From Antedon mediterranea (taxonomy: Eukaryota; Echinodermata; Crinoidea; Comatulida; Antedonidae), in contig NC_092670.1 of the NCBI RefSeq assembly GCF_964355755.1, positions 2,255,001 through 2,319,000 on the forward strand: DNA of 64,000 bases, given 5' to 3'. How positions within the stretch are numbered: the stretch's first letter is position 1; every line of letters starts with the position of its first letter. Below are positions 43,301 through 46,465 of this stretch, piece by piece. Both the position numbers and the translations under genes were made by a program. The notes below the pieces were generated by a model. It saw only the letters and a program-made list of their open reading frames with translations, did not search any database and was not told the DNA's origin.

Positions 43301-44915
43301 TTCTTCTGTATTTTTAGCGTTATCATTTCTAATATACTGGACTACAAGATCTTCAGCCTTCTTTAATTCACATAATTTGGTAATCTCCAATAAAAGACTA
43401 ACATTATTAGGTGTAATTTTACCAGTGGCATGTAATTCATTAAAAAAATCATTTCCTATGACATTCAGTTTTGTGAGGTCTTCTATATGTAGATGCTCGA
43501 ATAAGCAGAATTTTAACCATAGCAACCGGTCACCGTCGAAGTGTCTACCAAGATCAAACTTCAAATTGGTGAACTTTTGATTAGTTTCAAACTTCAAACA
43601 TCCGGGGGGTAACTGTCTAGGGGGTAGGTGTCCTAGAAGAAATTTTTGTAATGTAGTTTCTCAATATGTGTTGGGTATTCATTTCCCCATACAATTAGTT
43701 AATAGACAAGTTTAAAGTTATACCTGTTAAAAATGTCTGACATGATTGTTTAGAATTGTATAAGTAGTCAACAAGATCCCATGAATAAATACTAGGTTAA
43801 TATTTGTTTTTTACCTTCTGGTCGACGTTTGGAAGCAAATGCTACGCATTTGTCATCGTCACTCTCAATATTTCCTTAAAAAATAAAAAAAAACCTTGAT
43901 AATATTTTTGAATGTTTACACAATTGACAAATAATTAATTGAGATGGTTTGAAAATTAAAATTAAATAATAATAGTTTTCTATGATGTACAATTTGTCGA
44001 AGAAGATCGTAAAATACATCTTTTTTTCTTATAAACGTTGGAATAGATATTTGGTAAATAAAATCAAAATGTTTTAACATTCATATAAATATCGGTTCAC
44101 ATTTACCTTCTGGTCGTCTGTTAGATCCTGATGATTTACTATCGTCATATTCATCTTTCCTACGTTCTAGAAAATGTTTTAAATGTTTAAAAACAAATTA
44201 TAATATAAATACATACGGGTAAAACTGCTTTTAAAATACTACATTATAAATATTATGTTATAATATATTTATTTTCAAAATTAATGTAACAAACTGTTAG
44301 TTGTGATGGTTTGAAGATTATAATTTATAAAGTAATAATAAAAAAATTAAATATCACATGTTTTATACCTTTGTGACTTCCGCTGCGTTGTGGTACATTA
44401 TCATGATGTACAATTTGTCGAAGAAGATCAGAAAATACATCTTTCTTGTCTGGTTCTTTCGATAAAAGTTGTCCAGTTTCCAATCTGAATGTTACATCCC
44501 AAATGTTGGTGTAGTTATACCTTGCCAGATCATAGTGAGCAATAACCCTCTTTAACGCATCTGGATCAACATTTCGCAGCTTTTTAAACATAAATTTTCG
44601 ACGGGGTGATATCTTTTCTTCTGTTTTTTCAGCGTTATTATCTCTAATATACTGGACTACAAGATCTTCAGCCTTCTTTAATTCACATAATTTGGTAATC
44701 TCCAATAAAAGACTAACATTATTAGGTGTAATTTTACCAGTGGCATGTAATTCATTAAAAAAATCATTTCCTATGACATTCAGTTTTGTGAGGTCTTCTA
44801 TATGTAAATGCTCGAATAAGCAGAATTTTAACCATAGCAACCGGTCACCGTTAAAGTGTCTACCAAGATCAAACTTCAAATTGGTGAACTTTTGATTAGT
44901 TTCAAACTCTGCCAT
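7059..44915 (-). CDS. Multidomain DED-DED/ROC-COR/death/ZU5-UPA/DED-DED signalling protein (31 exons, 3' end open)
   Basis: Exons (high to low): 44915-44369, 44166-44107, 43874-43815, 39554-39392, 32575-32478, 31322-31119, 25381-25122, 24567-24478, 24161-23985, 23786-23541, 23107-22919, 21003-20845, 20749-20474, 20107-20024, 19475-19289, 18910-18887, 18747-18721, 18606-18325, 18024-17962, 16919-16384, 15873-15742, 14104-14065, 12977-12945, 12027-11992, 11871-11836, 11682-11155, 10525-10451, 10013-9981, 8896-8786, 8509-8429, 7103-7059. All borders are AG/GT and phase agrees at every junction, which is the main evidence for one transcript. ROC-COR proteins are large GTPases; DED and death domains recruit partners in apoptosis and immune signalling; ZU5-UPA occurs in UNC5, ankyrins and PIDD. 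The combined role is inferred. The least certain border is the donor at 19289, and the true 3' end is unknown. Three further DED units may also be spliced in. Confidence 0.7.
7262..7605 (-). pseudogene. Penelope-like element relic: GIY-YIG-type C-terminus
   Basis: The minus strand reads KPHQTLCQILVAPKDKVSIE, then DKVYVGETKRTLRERIEEHI and SALAEHFKITGHELDKSNVK. VYVGETKR-x-L-x-R-x-x-EH is the usual second half of the GIY-YIG nuclease seen at the end of Penelope-like reverse transcriptases. The first half (the Y-x-I-x-C block) is missing by a short deletion. No other part of such an element was found. Confidence 0.6.
8429..8509 (-). CDS. Exon 30: Arg/Ser-rich exon, duplicate of exon 29
   Basis: KRSKSKRSRRKRSRSHEPEP, then SRNAAE; 81 bp, phase 1-1. 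It has fewer KRS repeats than exon 29, so the repeat number has changed since duplication. Confidence 0.6.
8786..8896 (-). CDS. Exon 29: Arg/Ser/Lys-rich exon, copy 1 in mRNA order
   Basis: DKRSRRKRSKNKRSKSKRSK, then PSRNHEAEPSRNAAE; phase 1-1. Several KRS(K/R) repeats. Such basic RS stretches often act in nuclear import or RNA/protein contacts; here the role is unknown. Confidence 0.6.
8909..9512 (+). mobile_element. 3' fragment of a LINE with (ATT)n tail
   Basis: The open frame 8953-9309 has no recognised domain (RYQFINEFEKTCDYIKFDFN), followed by untranslated sequence, AATAAATATTG and an (ATT)n tail at 9474-9510. It interrupts a duplicated intron unit, whose uninterrupted copy gives the empty site. 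The 3' tail and 5' truncation fit non-LTR retrotransposition; the clade is unknown. Confidence 0.5.
9981..10013 (-). CDS. Exon 28: 33-bp micro-exon, twin of exon 23
   Basis: ELEKSRSSSLG in phase 1-1. Eight of eleven residues equal exon 23, and the flanking intron words (ATACCCAAGC and CTTCTTGATT) are also conserved. Confidence 0.6.
10451..10525 (-). CDS. Exon 27: 75-bp linker exon
   Basis: VQNKSAILPSEVPGNSSFNG, phase 1-1. Confidence 0.55.
11155..11682 (-). CDS. Exon 26: second tandem DED-like pair
   Basis: One 528-bp exon. The first domain runs from about VNFKIIKVKFSQWYDRRHLL through LLNFLMEREHLTSHDLTLFY to LASKIYEEI. The second runs from PHRLMLIQFGEELTEKDIRK through WHLIMDLEMRNIICEGNMQS to LNRMELKGPMQVL. 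Length, helix spacing and the shared P-x-R...W(D/H)(V/L)...LE pattern make it a diverged relative of exon 1. Phase 1-1, borders TTTTGTAG and AAAG|GTATTT, the latter equal to that of exon 1. DED assignment is by eye; another death-fold type is possible. Confidence 0.65.
11836..11871 (-). CDS. Exon 25: 36-bp micro-exon
   Basis: RQSIREDSPQE, phase 1-1. Shares the GAAA|GTATGT donor with exons 24, 29, 30 and 31, suggesting repeated copying of one small exon. Confidence 0.55.
11992..12027 (-). CDS. Exon 24: 36-bp micro-exon
   Basis: GKQDVSPPGPLE, phase 1-1, acceptor TTTACAG and donor GAAA|GTATGT. Confidence 0.55.
12028..12944. other. Intron, nothing recognised
   Basis: AT-rich, short ORFs only. 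Confidence 0.5.
12945..12977 (-). CDS. Exon 23: 33-bp micro-exon
   Basis: DLQQSRSSGLG, phase 1-1. Almost the same as exon 28 (ELEKSRSSSLG at 9981-10013), so the two arose by duplication around the DED exon. Confidence 0.6.
13288..13319. repeat. (ACT)n microsatellite
   Basis: About ten trinucleotide units in an intron. Confidence 0.9.
13979..14050. repeat. Polypyrimidine minisatellite (TTCTTGTT / CCTGTTTCTT units)
   Basis: About three copies of a 22-24 bp CTTGTTCTTCCTGTTTCTTTT-like unit (shortened here) just beyond the donor of exon 22. Confidence 0.7.
14065..14104 (-). CDS. Exon 22: end of UPA
   Basis: TITANEIWKVESW, entering in phase 0 and leaving in phase 1 at GGA|GTATGT. It converts the phase-0 exon series to the phase-1 micro-exon series. 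Confidence 0.6.
14529..15116 (+). mobile_element. Non-autonomous Helitron-like element in the UPA intron
   Basis: The 3' end has a 6-bp hairpin (GTACTC / GAGTAC, 15095-15109), then CCT, CTAG at 15113-15116, then T. The left end, CCTCCACCAAGGAGGTTATG, is itself a small hairpin. Two diverged internal repeats begin with CAGTTTTTATCCGA (about 14600 and 14728). No Rep/helicase. Flanking sequence at 14345-14528 and 15117-15205 with an AATAAAATG-type tail may be an older LINE relic it landed in. Confidence 0.6.
15742..15873 (-). CDS. Exon 21: UPA domain
   Basis: EVFRESHLFGEIPIQIPKYI continues the UPA beta structure begun in exon 20; UPA normally follows ZU5 in UNC5, ankyrin and PIDD. Forty-four codons, phase 0-0, from CTTTCAG to CAG|GTATGA. 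Confidence 0.8.
16384..16919 (-). CDS. Exon 20: ZU5 domain
   Basis: Reads VDSKGETLYLKDKDTKLVIN, PGAIEEGKNVKVSLEN, then LSPVVRCGPPGTVFRNHCLL and SFPHNAVDE. The PGAI, LSPVV-CGPxG and PH-A signatures are the ZU5 hallmarks. ZU5 begins a few residues into the exon and ends near HSKHFSKYGL; the last 30 residues (LGVFGKVLINKYQLRVRTWD) already belong to UPA. The acceptor GATTCCACAG at 16920 sets the start, and the longer ORF upstream (to 17010) is intron. Confidence 0.9.
17636..17676. repeat. (AAT)n microsatellite
   Basis: Interrupted trinucleotide run in the intron between exons 19 and 20. Confidence 0.9.
17962..18024 (-). CDS. Exon 19: linker between death domain and ZU5
   Basis: SSHKSTEKQRKPFTFFASEP, phase 1-1, 63 bp, good splice borders. 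Confidence 0.55.
18325..18606 (-). CDS. Exon 18: death domain
   Basis: Reads VDDQIIRKVSEEIHNWKLFG, VHLGLSSLTVTKFGSEL, a helix with MMNFWRTN and a last part QLEVFCIALIQHGSNNLADM. Spacing of the two Trp (W in helix 1 and FW in helix 4), LGLS and the C-terminal N-N-LAD helix fits a death domain of about 85 residues. It follows COR as in DAPK1-type proteins. Phase 1-1. Confidence 0.85.
18721..18747 (-). CDS. Exon 17: 27-bp micro-exon
   Basis: IPSRSHNE in phase 1-1, between TTTATAG and GTAAGATT. Confidence 0.5.
18887..18910 (-). CDS. Exon 16: 24-bp micro-exon
   Basis: TLKSQDE in phase 1-1, between CTGTTACAG and GTAAGT. Small but with strong splice sites. Confidence 0.5.
19289..19475 (-). CDS. 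Exon 15: post-COR beta-rich segment
   Basis: Encodes VFHFLQKELKVFSQKDARGL and an IPCASGTN...HMHVISKFD...LPCG stretch, as found after COR in other ROCO proteins. The donor C|GTAAAT at 19288 gives phase 1, as the next exon needs. The open frame continues to a stop at 19197, so an alternative end is possible and this border is less certain. Confidence 0.6.
20024..20107 (-). CDS. Exon 14: linker after COR
   Basis: Twenty-eight codons, phase 0-0, TTIVRRKSIKADSSLEDDIK. Basic then acidic, no fold seen. Confidence 0.6.
20474..20749 (-). CDS. Exon 13: COR C-terminal part
   Basis: Reads NDENIFYVLSRLKPEASPPP then SLFHDVGSYLPDDLFQRTAT, the strand and helix where COR ends (YxVPS-like strand, LPxxLFxR). 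Ninety-two codons, phase 0-0. Confidence 0.85.
20845..21003 (-). CDS. Exon 12: COR, winged-helix part
   Basis: Reads EPVMWKAWQRLDTGILEVDL and FFVSLMEKFGLMCASKK. GIL...L and LMEKFGL are conserved positions in the second half of COR. Phase 0-0. Confidence 0.85.
21390..22896 (-). mobile_element. CR1/L2-like LINE fragment in the COR intron
   Basis: Minus-strand relic. Reverse-transcriptase frames at 22620-22901, 22408-22593 and 21575-22378 are split by frameshifts. The last opens at the YADDTVIYYS catalytic box and continues through HKHLGIIIDNTLTWKSHI and a C-terminal tail with FNSLPLSIRNS. The 3' untranslated part has GGATGGACCACCCTCATAA and an A-rich tail (AATAAAATAAAT) at about 21390. No endonuclease remains. 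Inactive. Confidence 0.75.
22919..23107 (-). CDS. Exon 11: COR domain core
   Basis: Contains RFLLEYLHDIGVILYYPDD followed by IIVINLMKLVDM, the most diagnostic COR signature (leucine-rich helix, LGxIL-like strand, then a strand and LVD). Donor is the weak ATG|GTTAGA; an L2-like LINE starts about 25 bp further into the intron. Confidence 0.9.
23541..23786 (-). CDS. Exon 10: end of ROC and start of COR
   Basis: Reads LAEIKERIWQALKDKPYAAM, then SVPFAQSNASVIMKHILDFS and an amphipathic segment with PIKWLRGQQEIQSL. The latter is the usual opening of COR (the LPI-W-x-E pattern). Phase 0-0, 82 codons. Confidence 0.85.
23985..24161 (-). CDS. Exon 9: ROC G4 region
   Basis: Encodes HRMTNLEFILSWIRSIYT and then PPVLLIGTHLNG. 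GTH corresponds to G4; ROC domains usually read GTHxD, so Asn replaces the guanine-reading Asp here. That could weaken or change nucleotide choice. Phase 0-0, 59 codons. Confidence 0.85.
24478..24567 (-). CDS. Exon 8: ROC beta strand
   Basis: Thirty codons, phase 0-0, reading IFMVSFAVICVVFNLCDDLD. This matches the hydrophobic strand after DFGGQ in ROC domains where the family usually has a VFxLxxDL pattern. Confidence 0.8.
25122..25381 (-). CDS. Exon 7: charged repeats, then ROC G3 motif DFGGQ
   Basis: The first half holds imperfect repeats of a TKIPSKIEIE-type unit, continuing the charged insertion. The second half returns to the domain fold with FVMKIWDFGGQPIYHVMQR. DFGGQ is the ROC form of the G3 DxxG motif, and PIYH after it is typical of the family. 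Leaves in phase 0 at CGG|GTAAAA. The LINE at 25439-30044 is inserted 58 bp upstream of this exon. Confidence 0.9.
25841..26411 (+). pseudogene. LINE ORF1 protein, one frameshift
   Basis: Starts at ATG 25841 (MAPKLDVDKLKKDLLQEL). A frameshift near 25910 follows and the frame continues as a coiled-coil (FDKLQEQISNIETRLDYLEQ), then YSRRNNLRFYGLQDSTKSTD and an RNA-binding-like C-terminal part (PRPIIVRFNSIRTRNNVFAA). This layout (coiled coil, then RRM-like core) is that of ORF1p, the nucleic-acid chaperone of LINEs. It binds the element's RNA in the cytoplasm. Confidence 0.7.
26606..28222 (+). pseudogene. LINE ORF2, N-terminal part: 2A-like motif and APE endonuclease
   Basis: A 2A-like GDIHPNPGP (residues 29-37) follows a hydrophobic start. 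Then the APE endonuclease: CHINIRSL, ALTETWLD (catalytic Glu), GGGCALYIS, YRPPQSD, MGDMNAQNNNW (Asp/Asn pair) and DHSPV with the catalytic His. The linker to the reverse transcriptase holds DKNKAMGPDEIHSIILKE. A frameshift at about 28174 throws the frame to a stop at 28222; the reading continues in the next frame. The endonuclease nicks target DNA to prime reverse transcription. Confidence 0.85.
28329..29924 (+). pseudogene. LINE ORF2, C-terminal part: reverse transcriptase and CCHC-like tail
   Basis: Out of frame with the preceding part by one frameshift. Blocks run from QFQSGFTPGDSTTYQL through FLDISKAFDKVWH, GVPQGSVLGPFLF and the catalytic LYADDTSLYD, then the thumb, HRHLGVMLN and EYAAPVWCN. 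The end carries CTCGFNVENPLHFLCYCPNY, a cysteine/histidine cluster. The frame is otherwise open to the TGA at 29924 and the rest of the enzyme is complete. Clade is unclear (CR1/Jockey group). Confidence 0.85.
30045..31118. other. Intron between LINE and exon 6, nothing recognised
   Basis: AT-rich with short chance ORFs only. Confidence 0.5.
31119..31322 (-). CDS. Exon 6: Lys/Glu-rich insertion in the ROC domain
   Basis: Encodes YEKAIAREVVKQVKGKQ followed by a low-complexity, highly charged stretch (KEDRIEEQSKENPAQSTKTE). Lies between the switch I and DFGGQ exons, so it is an unusually long insertion within the GTPase domain, probably disordered. Phase 1 in and out. Confidence 0.65.
31323..32477. 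other. Intron between exons 5 and 6, nothing recognised
   Basis: AT-rich sequence without coding similarity or clear repeat ends. Confidence 0.5.
32478..32575 (-). CDS. Exon 5: ROC domain, switch I region
   Basis: Reads FNPKHDITDAIATTVCTQDD after the phase-2 joint with exon 4, which is where the switch I segment follows the P-loop in ROC domains. Leaves in phase 1. Borders are CTATAG and CAT|GTAAGT. Confidence 0.7.
32765..33187 (-). repeat. 3' LTR of the Ty3/gypsy element
   Basis: 423 bp, same ends as the other LTR, with 7 extra bp near 33131. Confidence 0.95.
33188..33199 (-). promoter_or_regulatory. Polypurine tract for plus-strand priming
   Basis: GGGCGGGGAAGA on the minus strand directly next to the 3' LTR. 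Confidence 0.7.
33258..38111 (-). CDS. Ty3/gypsy gag-pol polyprotein, intact single frame
   Basis: The frame is open from 38162 (1634 codons). I prefer the ATG at 38111 (MAKAEKPDTE) because the upstream codons look like leader. Numbering from 38162: Gag to about 295; zinc knuckles CFNCGQFGHNRDNC (299-312) and CWECKKVGHFAAKC (319-332); protease DTG (403-405); reverse transcriptase YLDD (796-799); RNase H (about 955-1080); integrase HHCC zinc site (His about 1221, Cys 1256/1259) and catalytic D1288, D1347, E1383. No frameshift separates gag from pol. It acts in cytoplasmic particles and then in nuclear integration. No stop or missing catalytic residue was seen, so the copy could be active. Confidence 0.95.
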   Translation of the reverse strand: MAKAEKPDTETTGINSMIAALTDVLRGVGVQKVPPPIKLAKFRGRPKSPGDVTLREWLEDFETYCTHYNLGGDVKYDALVSHLGGSAKDEVHYQMSILGKGKNVKKAIQVLQTTFSPDESVSALNTLFYSRNQLDYESVAEYSLELMKIYSRLLEASFPNEQNALKHLQDSTLKQRLVEGVRDPLVRREMRRIELAPRGKSFMEMREEVLELFKGETSRGYRPKVQGVDFPTNSYSNQSENCEIKKELKVLKQQLDQLQQSLCKFSQNTTNNSFNRSGPRRCFNCGQFGHNRDNCEMPPGLCWECKKVGHFAAKCPSRVRKSKPEPSTDNHNLGSVQIPVVSVEDKIIPPNDLREPSESSLLSRLVAQSPCAVIKFGSVELGSVLDTGAEASIIPSSIYHRILKSELGGLHSADKLFTNVIGVCGVEVPIEGYVEVPIEILGHNLLGSFLIVSDSACNNNVSYPILTGCNILRYIQDDPRILETLGKVVGAKTASPCTGRAEVVLRVNNEQSQIFVSLKHFNTAVPVACDKLHEVNVCSSVLPPDNVCSNGSELVDGNYPFHKRSIVAESELVCPPGLLLKGLPRDKERKVLLLLNNYKHVFSTGPYDVGKCDVIPHSISLISNNVPIRLPYRRVHPNNIKEVKAMLQEMLNQGIIRPSKSDYASPIVLVQKKDNSLRLCIDYRKLNGRTMKDSFPLPRIDEVLDVLTGSRWFSTLDLAHGFFQIIMADDSIGKTAFRVPWGLYEFLRMPQGLTNSPSTFQRVMEYVLGDLNLSEVVLYLDDILIFSATFDEHLNRLDKVFSRLARYGLKVKGRKCDLFREEVAYLGHVISSKGVSVDVGKTDKVVSWPVPKNVTEVKSFLGLASYYRRFVPNFAKIASPLHNITHMAASRAGNGRAGVGKDKISTFHWGLPQQIAFESLKKSLVTPPVLAYPIFDREFIIEVDSSGNGIGACLSQRDDNQILHPIAYASRGLRGSEKSYAGLSSFKLELLGLKWAVVDKFGSYIQSTKAIVYTDNNPLAYLQTAKLGATELRWVAQLAMFNIEIKYKPGSNNKCADALSRYPFEEESVNKEALAAVACCLLVHVRTAIVDIQNSDNSVSMAKSLLETKSIPSVLPSYTFQQLTDMQQKDDELGEVWKLWKAGWCREKDGRPEAECVSGWLREWSNYVEFNGVLYRQVKDPIVISFRQLLVPRNLRSTLIELCHDKWAHQGVYRTLSLLRRRCYWPGMNNEVRLYISRCGRCVRSKLPSPTVKPPLRHLLAFRPQEILALDFLKLDRGKGCYEDVLVMTDVFCKFSLAVPCKNQTAITVANVLRDSWFVHYGVPDRLHSDQGKSFENNVIREICKLYGISKSRTTSYYPSGNGQCERFNKSLCGLLRSLDPKERRRWPELINHIVYIYNSTPHCVTGVAPYLLMFCREPSIPIDSLIGNLDNDWSEEYLQKETKLMKRAYEITLSRLKAAAIREEKRHVVKMPVECLKIGDCVLLRRESFNSRHKLVDKFHDFSYIIESINSTDDVFGIRPVRGGELKYVNRRKLVLDPSNGEDTLYPVGHSLVDDSLGLPFQSEVLSDSDDSDDLEDIRFHCGITQSVRSPPRRSTRSTKGINSNPHRLPISVLNK
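38498..38515 (-). promoter_or_regulatory. Primer-binding site, complementary to tRNA-Ser 3' end
   Basis: TGGCGCTGCGAGCAGGGT on the minus strand, 4 nt inside the 5' LTR. It starts with TGG, pairing with CCA, and the rest fits the acceptor and T-arm side of a serine tRNA (GAGCAGG) as I know it from vertebrate tRNA-Ser. Confidence 0.75.
38520..38935 (-). repeat. 5' LTR of the Ty3/gypsy element
   Basis: 416 bp, begins TGTCGTGGTC and ends CATCACA on the plus strand. It lacks the GGCCCTA present near the end of the other LTR. Confidence 0.95.
38936..39391. other. Intron sequence between the Ty3/gypsy element and exon 4
   Basis: AT-rich, no ORF or element recognised. The 4-bp duplication TCAA of the LTR element sits at 38936-38939. 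Confidence 0.6.
39392..39554 (-). CDS. Exon 4: ROC domain start with P-loop
   Basis: Opens with LTPVEIQARGPEAIRAYNEA, a helix seen just before ROC domains in animal ROCO proteins, then a beta strand and the P-loop GLEGVGKTS (G1, GxxxxGK[ST]) for nucleotide phosphate binding. Enters in phase 1 and leaves in phase 2 at AAAGG|GTAAGC. Donor and acceptor are both good matches. Next exon is 6.8 kb away because the Ty3/gypsy element occupies the intron. Confidence 0.85.
39612..39690. repeat. G-rich word repeat in the intron before the ROC exon
   Basis: Irregular copies of GGGGGTAGTTGTCCT and GGGGGTAACTGTCTA. One part of it forms the breakpoint of the 1315-bp duplication. The same words, on the minus strand, supply the candidate acceptor (TTCTTCTAG) of the extra DED exons. 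Confidence 0.6.
40424..41002 (-). CDS. DED-pair exon copy 1 (candidate in-frame internal exon)
   Basis: As copies 2 and 3, but with Leu for Pro in the ISLRRKY segment and Ser-Asp (VFSDLL) where copies 2 and 3 have Asp-Asp. The second difference is shared with exon 1. So the copies are distinguishable and not one sequence printed four times. It is followed by linker copies at 40221-40162 and 39929-39870, then by the ROC exon. Confidence 0.5.
41739..42317 (-). CDS. DED-pair exon copy 2 (candidate in-frame internal exon)
   Basis: Its translation is identical to copy 3 over the 195 residues compared, and it has the same new acceptor and donor. No frame break was seen. Near identity points to very recent duplication, gene conversion or an assembly repeat. 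The two DED-like domains are both complete from the FETNQK stretch on. Confidence 0.5.
43054..43632 (-). CDS. DED-pair exon copy 3 (lost ATG; candidate in-frame internal exon)
   Basis: An intact open frame homologous to exon 1 from FETNQKFTNL onward, with the same donor. The duplication joint removed the ATG and original acceptor. A new candidate acceptor, TTTCTTCTAG, lies directly upstream at 43633-43642. Using it adds about 14 codons from the G-rich intron repeat without a stop, enters in phase 1 and keeps the domain in frame after exon 3. The 579-bp exon is symmetric (193 codons' worth). Whether it is spliced cannot be told from sequence alone. Confidence 0.5.
43815..43874 (-). CDS. Exon 3: 60-bp linker, phase 1-1
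   Basis: The exon begins NIESDDDKCVAFASKRRPE and ends with the same RRPEG motif as exon 2, so the two linker exons may be ancient duplicates of each other. Copies lie at 42500-42559, 41185-41244 and 39870-39929. The copy at 39870 is the one nearest the ROC exon. Confidence 0.7.
44107..44166 (-). CDS. Exon 2: 60-bp charged linker, phase 1-1
   Basis: The exon reads ERRKDEYDDSKSSGSNRRPE, flanked by TTTTCTAG and GTAAATG. It is symmetric (phase 1 in and out), so it can be skipped or repeated without a frameshift. Identical copies lie at 42792-42851, 41477-41536 and 40162-40221. Confidence 0.7.
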
Positions 44916-44930
44916 TTAAGCCTTTTCTGT
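44369..44930 (-). CDS. Exon 1: start codon and N-terminal tandem DED pair
   Basis: The acceptor TTTTTCAG lies at 44931-44938, so an upstream untranslated exon probably exists. ATG is at 44915-44913, 15 nt inside the exon. The 182 codons encode two helical domains. Residues about 9-90 look like a DED (helices around RLLWLKFCLFEHL, DFFNELHATGKI and LLLEITKLCELKKAEDLV). Residues about 103-178 form a second, more divergent DED-like domain (KKLRNVDPDALKRVIAHYD, WDVTFRLE). The exon ends in phase 1 at AAAG|GTATAA. It is the only one of four copies that keeps the ATG, and it has diverged slightly from the others (for example FNGD for FDGD). Confidence 0.8.
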
Positions 44931-45824
44931 CTGAAAAACCAAATTATCAAGAATGAGTTCAGAACATTTCCATAAATAATTGCATTGGCAATCACATATC
45001 CTCATCATTTAGTTTGAAATTAATTACTTAGAGATAAAACCAAAATTAACAATAATTTGTAGATATTTATATTGAATTGTTAGCCAATGATTGGTGACAA
45101 TAATAATCAGTCTATATTATAACGATCAGTATACTATTATTAATAATTATATCATAACATTTAAAATTACTTCACAAACAATGAATGTAATACAAACAGA
45201 AATAAAAAAACAAAGATGTGGACTATAAATAATTAGTGGCATATCTTGGTAATAATAGAGCAGTTATAATAATGTTTAACAAAATTGTTTGTTGTTCCAA
45301 AATGTTGACCAAGAAACTAGACCAGTCATGGTATAACGAAGCGGTGATAATATAATTGTACAAAAATAAAATTGTATTTGTATTATAATTTGTTTTCTTT
45401 CATCCTTTTTGTATTTAAAGAAATTTGTCAAATTGAGTTTTCTTTGATGATTGGGGGTTCGCGTTTGGGTGAGGGTGGGTTAGGCTCTTAGGGGTCCATG
45501 GCGGTTCTCTCTATCTGCTCCCCAACATCCCAACAATGTTTTGTTTTTGTAAAAAAAACAAAGCCTCCGTTTACCAATCTAGCAAAATAATAAGTGGCCT
45601 AACTTAGTAATTTGTACAAACGAATTACAGTAAGTGTACTTATTTTAGGGTTTCGTACTGGATAGACCATTCAGTATACCAGCACTTTTAAACTTTTTTT
45701 AATACGTTATTGTTATTATAACAAAGCAGAGGATTGTATTTCGCTAAGAAAATTGCAGATTTTACGAATACAACATTACGTTTTTGTATTATACTGTACC
45801 ATGCTGCTATACATTTGATTAAGA
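44931..45824. other. Upstream of the host gene, no coding feature
   Basis: Contains the acceptor of exon 1 and then AT-rich DNA with a short GC-richer patch at 45448-45520. A 5' untranslated exon and promoter should lie here or further right but could not be placed. Confidence 0.4.
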
Positions 45825-46465
45825 GCAATTGTCGAAATTATTATTAAAAAAAAATTGCCTATGGTACAAATATAAAGTAAATATTGTTAAAAAATGTAAT
45901 CAACGGCTGTACCTTCTCAGAAAGCTGAACTCTTTCAGAGTGAATAATGATGTACCTTTTATGTTTCACCAGAGTGTTATTCTTAGTGTTGTAACTTTCA
46001 ACTGTGTTGTTTGGTACAATAGTCCGAGTGCTAATGATAAAAAGAAACTTGACCGTACTATGAAAACTGCTAGTAAAATAATAGGAAGGAATGTCAATGT
46101 TATTGACGCAGTTTACAGGCGCGATGTTATTAGCCAAGTTAAGAAAATAATGAAAGATAACTCACACCCATTGAATGATTAATATGTTGTTAATAAATCA
46201 GGTAGAATTCGTCCTTTAATGTGCAATACCACTCGATGTAGGAAATCATTTGTCCACAACTCTATTCATGTTTCCAACACAACATTCCAAAGCTAGTTTG
46301 TTTACTTGTTTACTAACCTGTATATAGTTTTAATGTATTGTATTGATAATTTTAATGTTTTATATATTGTATGTGTTTTTAAGCATCAAGGAAAACCAAT
46401 TTCATGTTCGCCTTGTTGTGTTCATGACAATAAAGATTTATCTTATCTTATCTTATCTTAAATAA
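45825..46465 (+). mobile_element. Rex1-like LINE 3' fragment with (TTATC)n tail
   Basis: Frame 45829-46182 reads KKCNQRLYLLRKLNSFRVNN, then FMFHQSVILSVVTFNCVVWY, KLDRTMKTASKIIGR and KIMKDNSHPLND, the C-terminal end of a non-LTR reverse transcriptase of Rex1/Babar type. After a stop the similarity goes on (RPLMCNTTRCRKSFVHNSIH), then the 3' leader ATGACAATAAAGA and a TTATC repeat at 46439-46460. Heavily 5'-truncated, inactive. Confidence 0.75.

Larger units (their letters stand above)
39651..44910 (-). repeat. Four-copy tandem duplication of a 1315-bp exon module
   Basis: Units begin at 39651, 40966, 42281 and 43596, exactly 1315 bp apart. Each holds one DED-pair exon, two 60-bp linker exons and their introns. 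The joint fuses position 8 of a G-rich intron repeat (AAACATCCGGGGGG) to the start of the DED exon (TTTCAAACTTC), with a short AAAC overlap. The rightmost unit is the parental end: it runs into the ATG and original acceptor. The three left units differ from each other by only a few bases in the exons compared. Confidence 0.85.

Noticed and set aside
39651-44910. Reading the four DED modules as four separate genes
   Set aside because: Only the rightmost has an ATG and the original acceptor; the others have no upstream coding start and lead only into linker exons.
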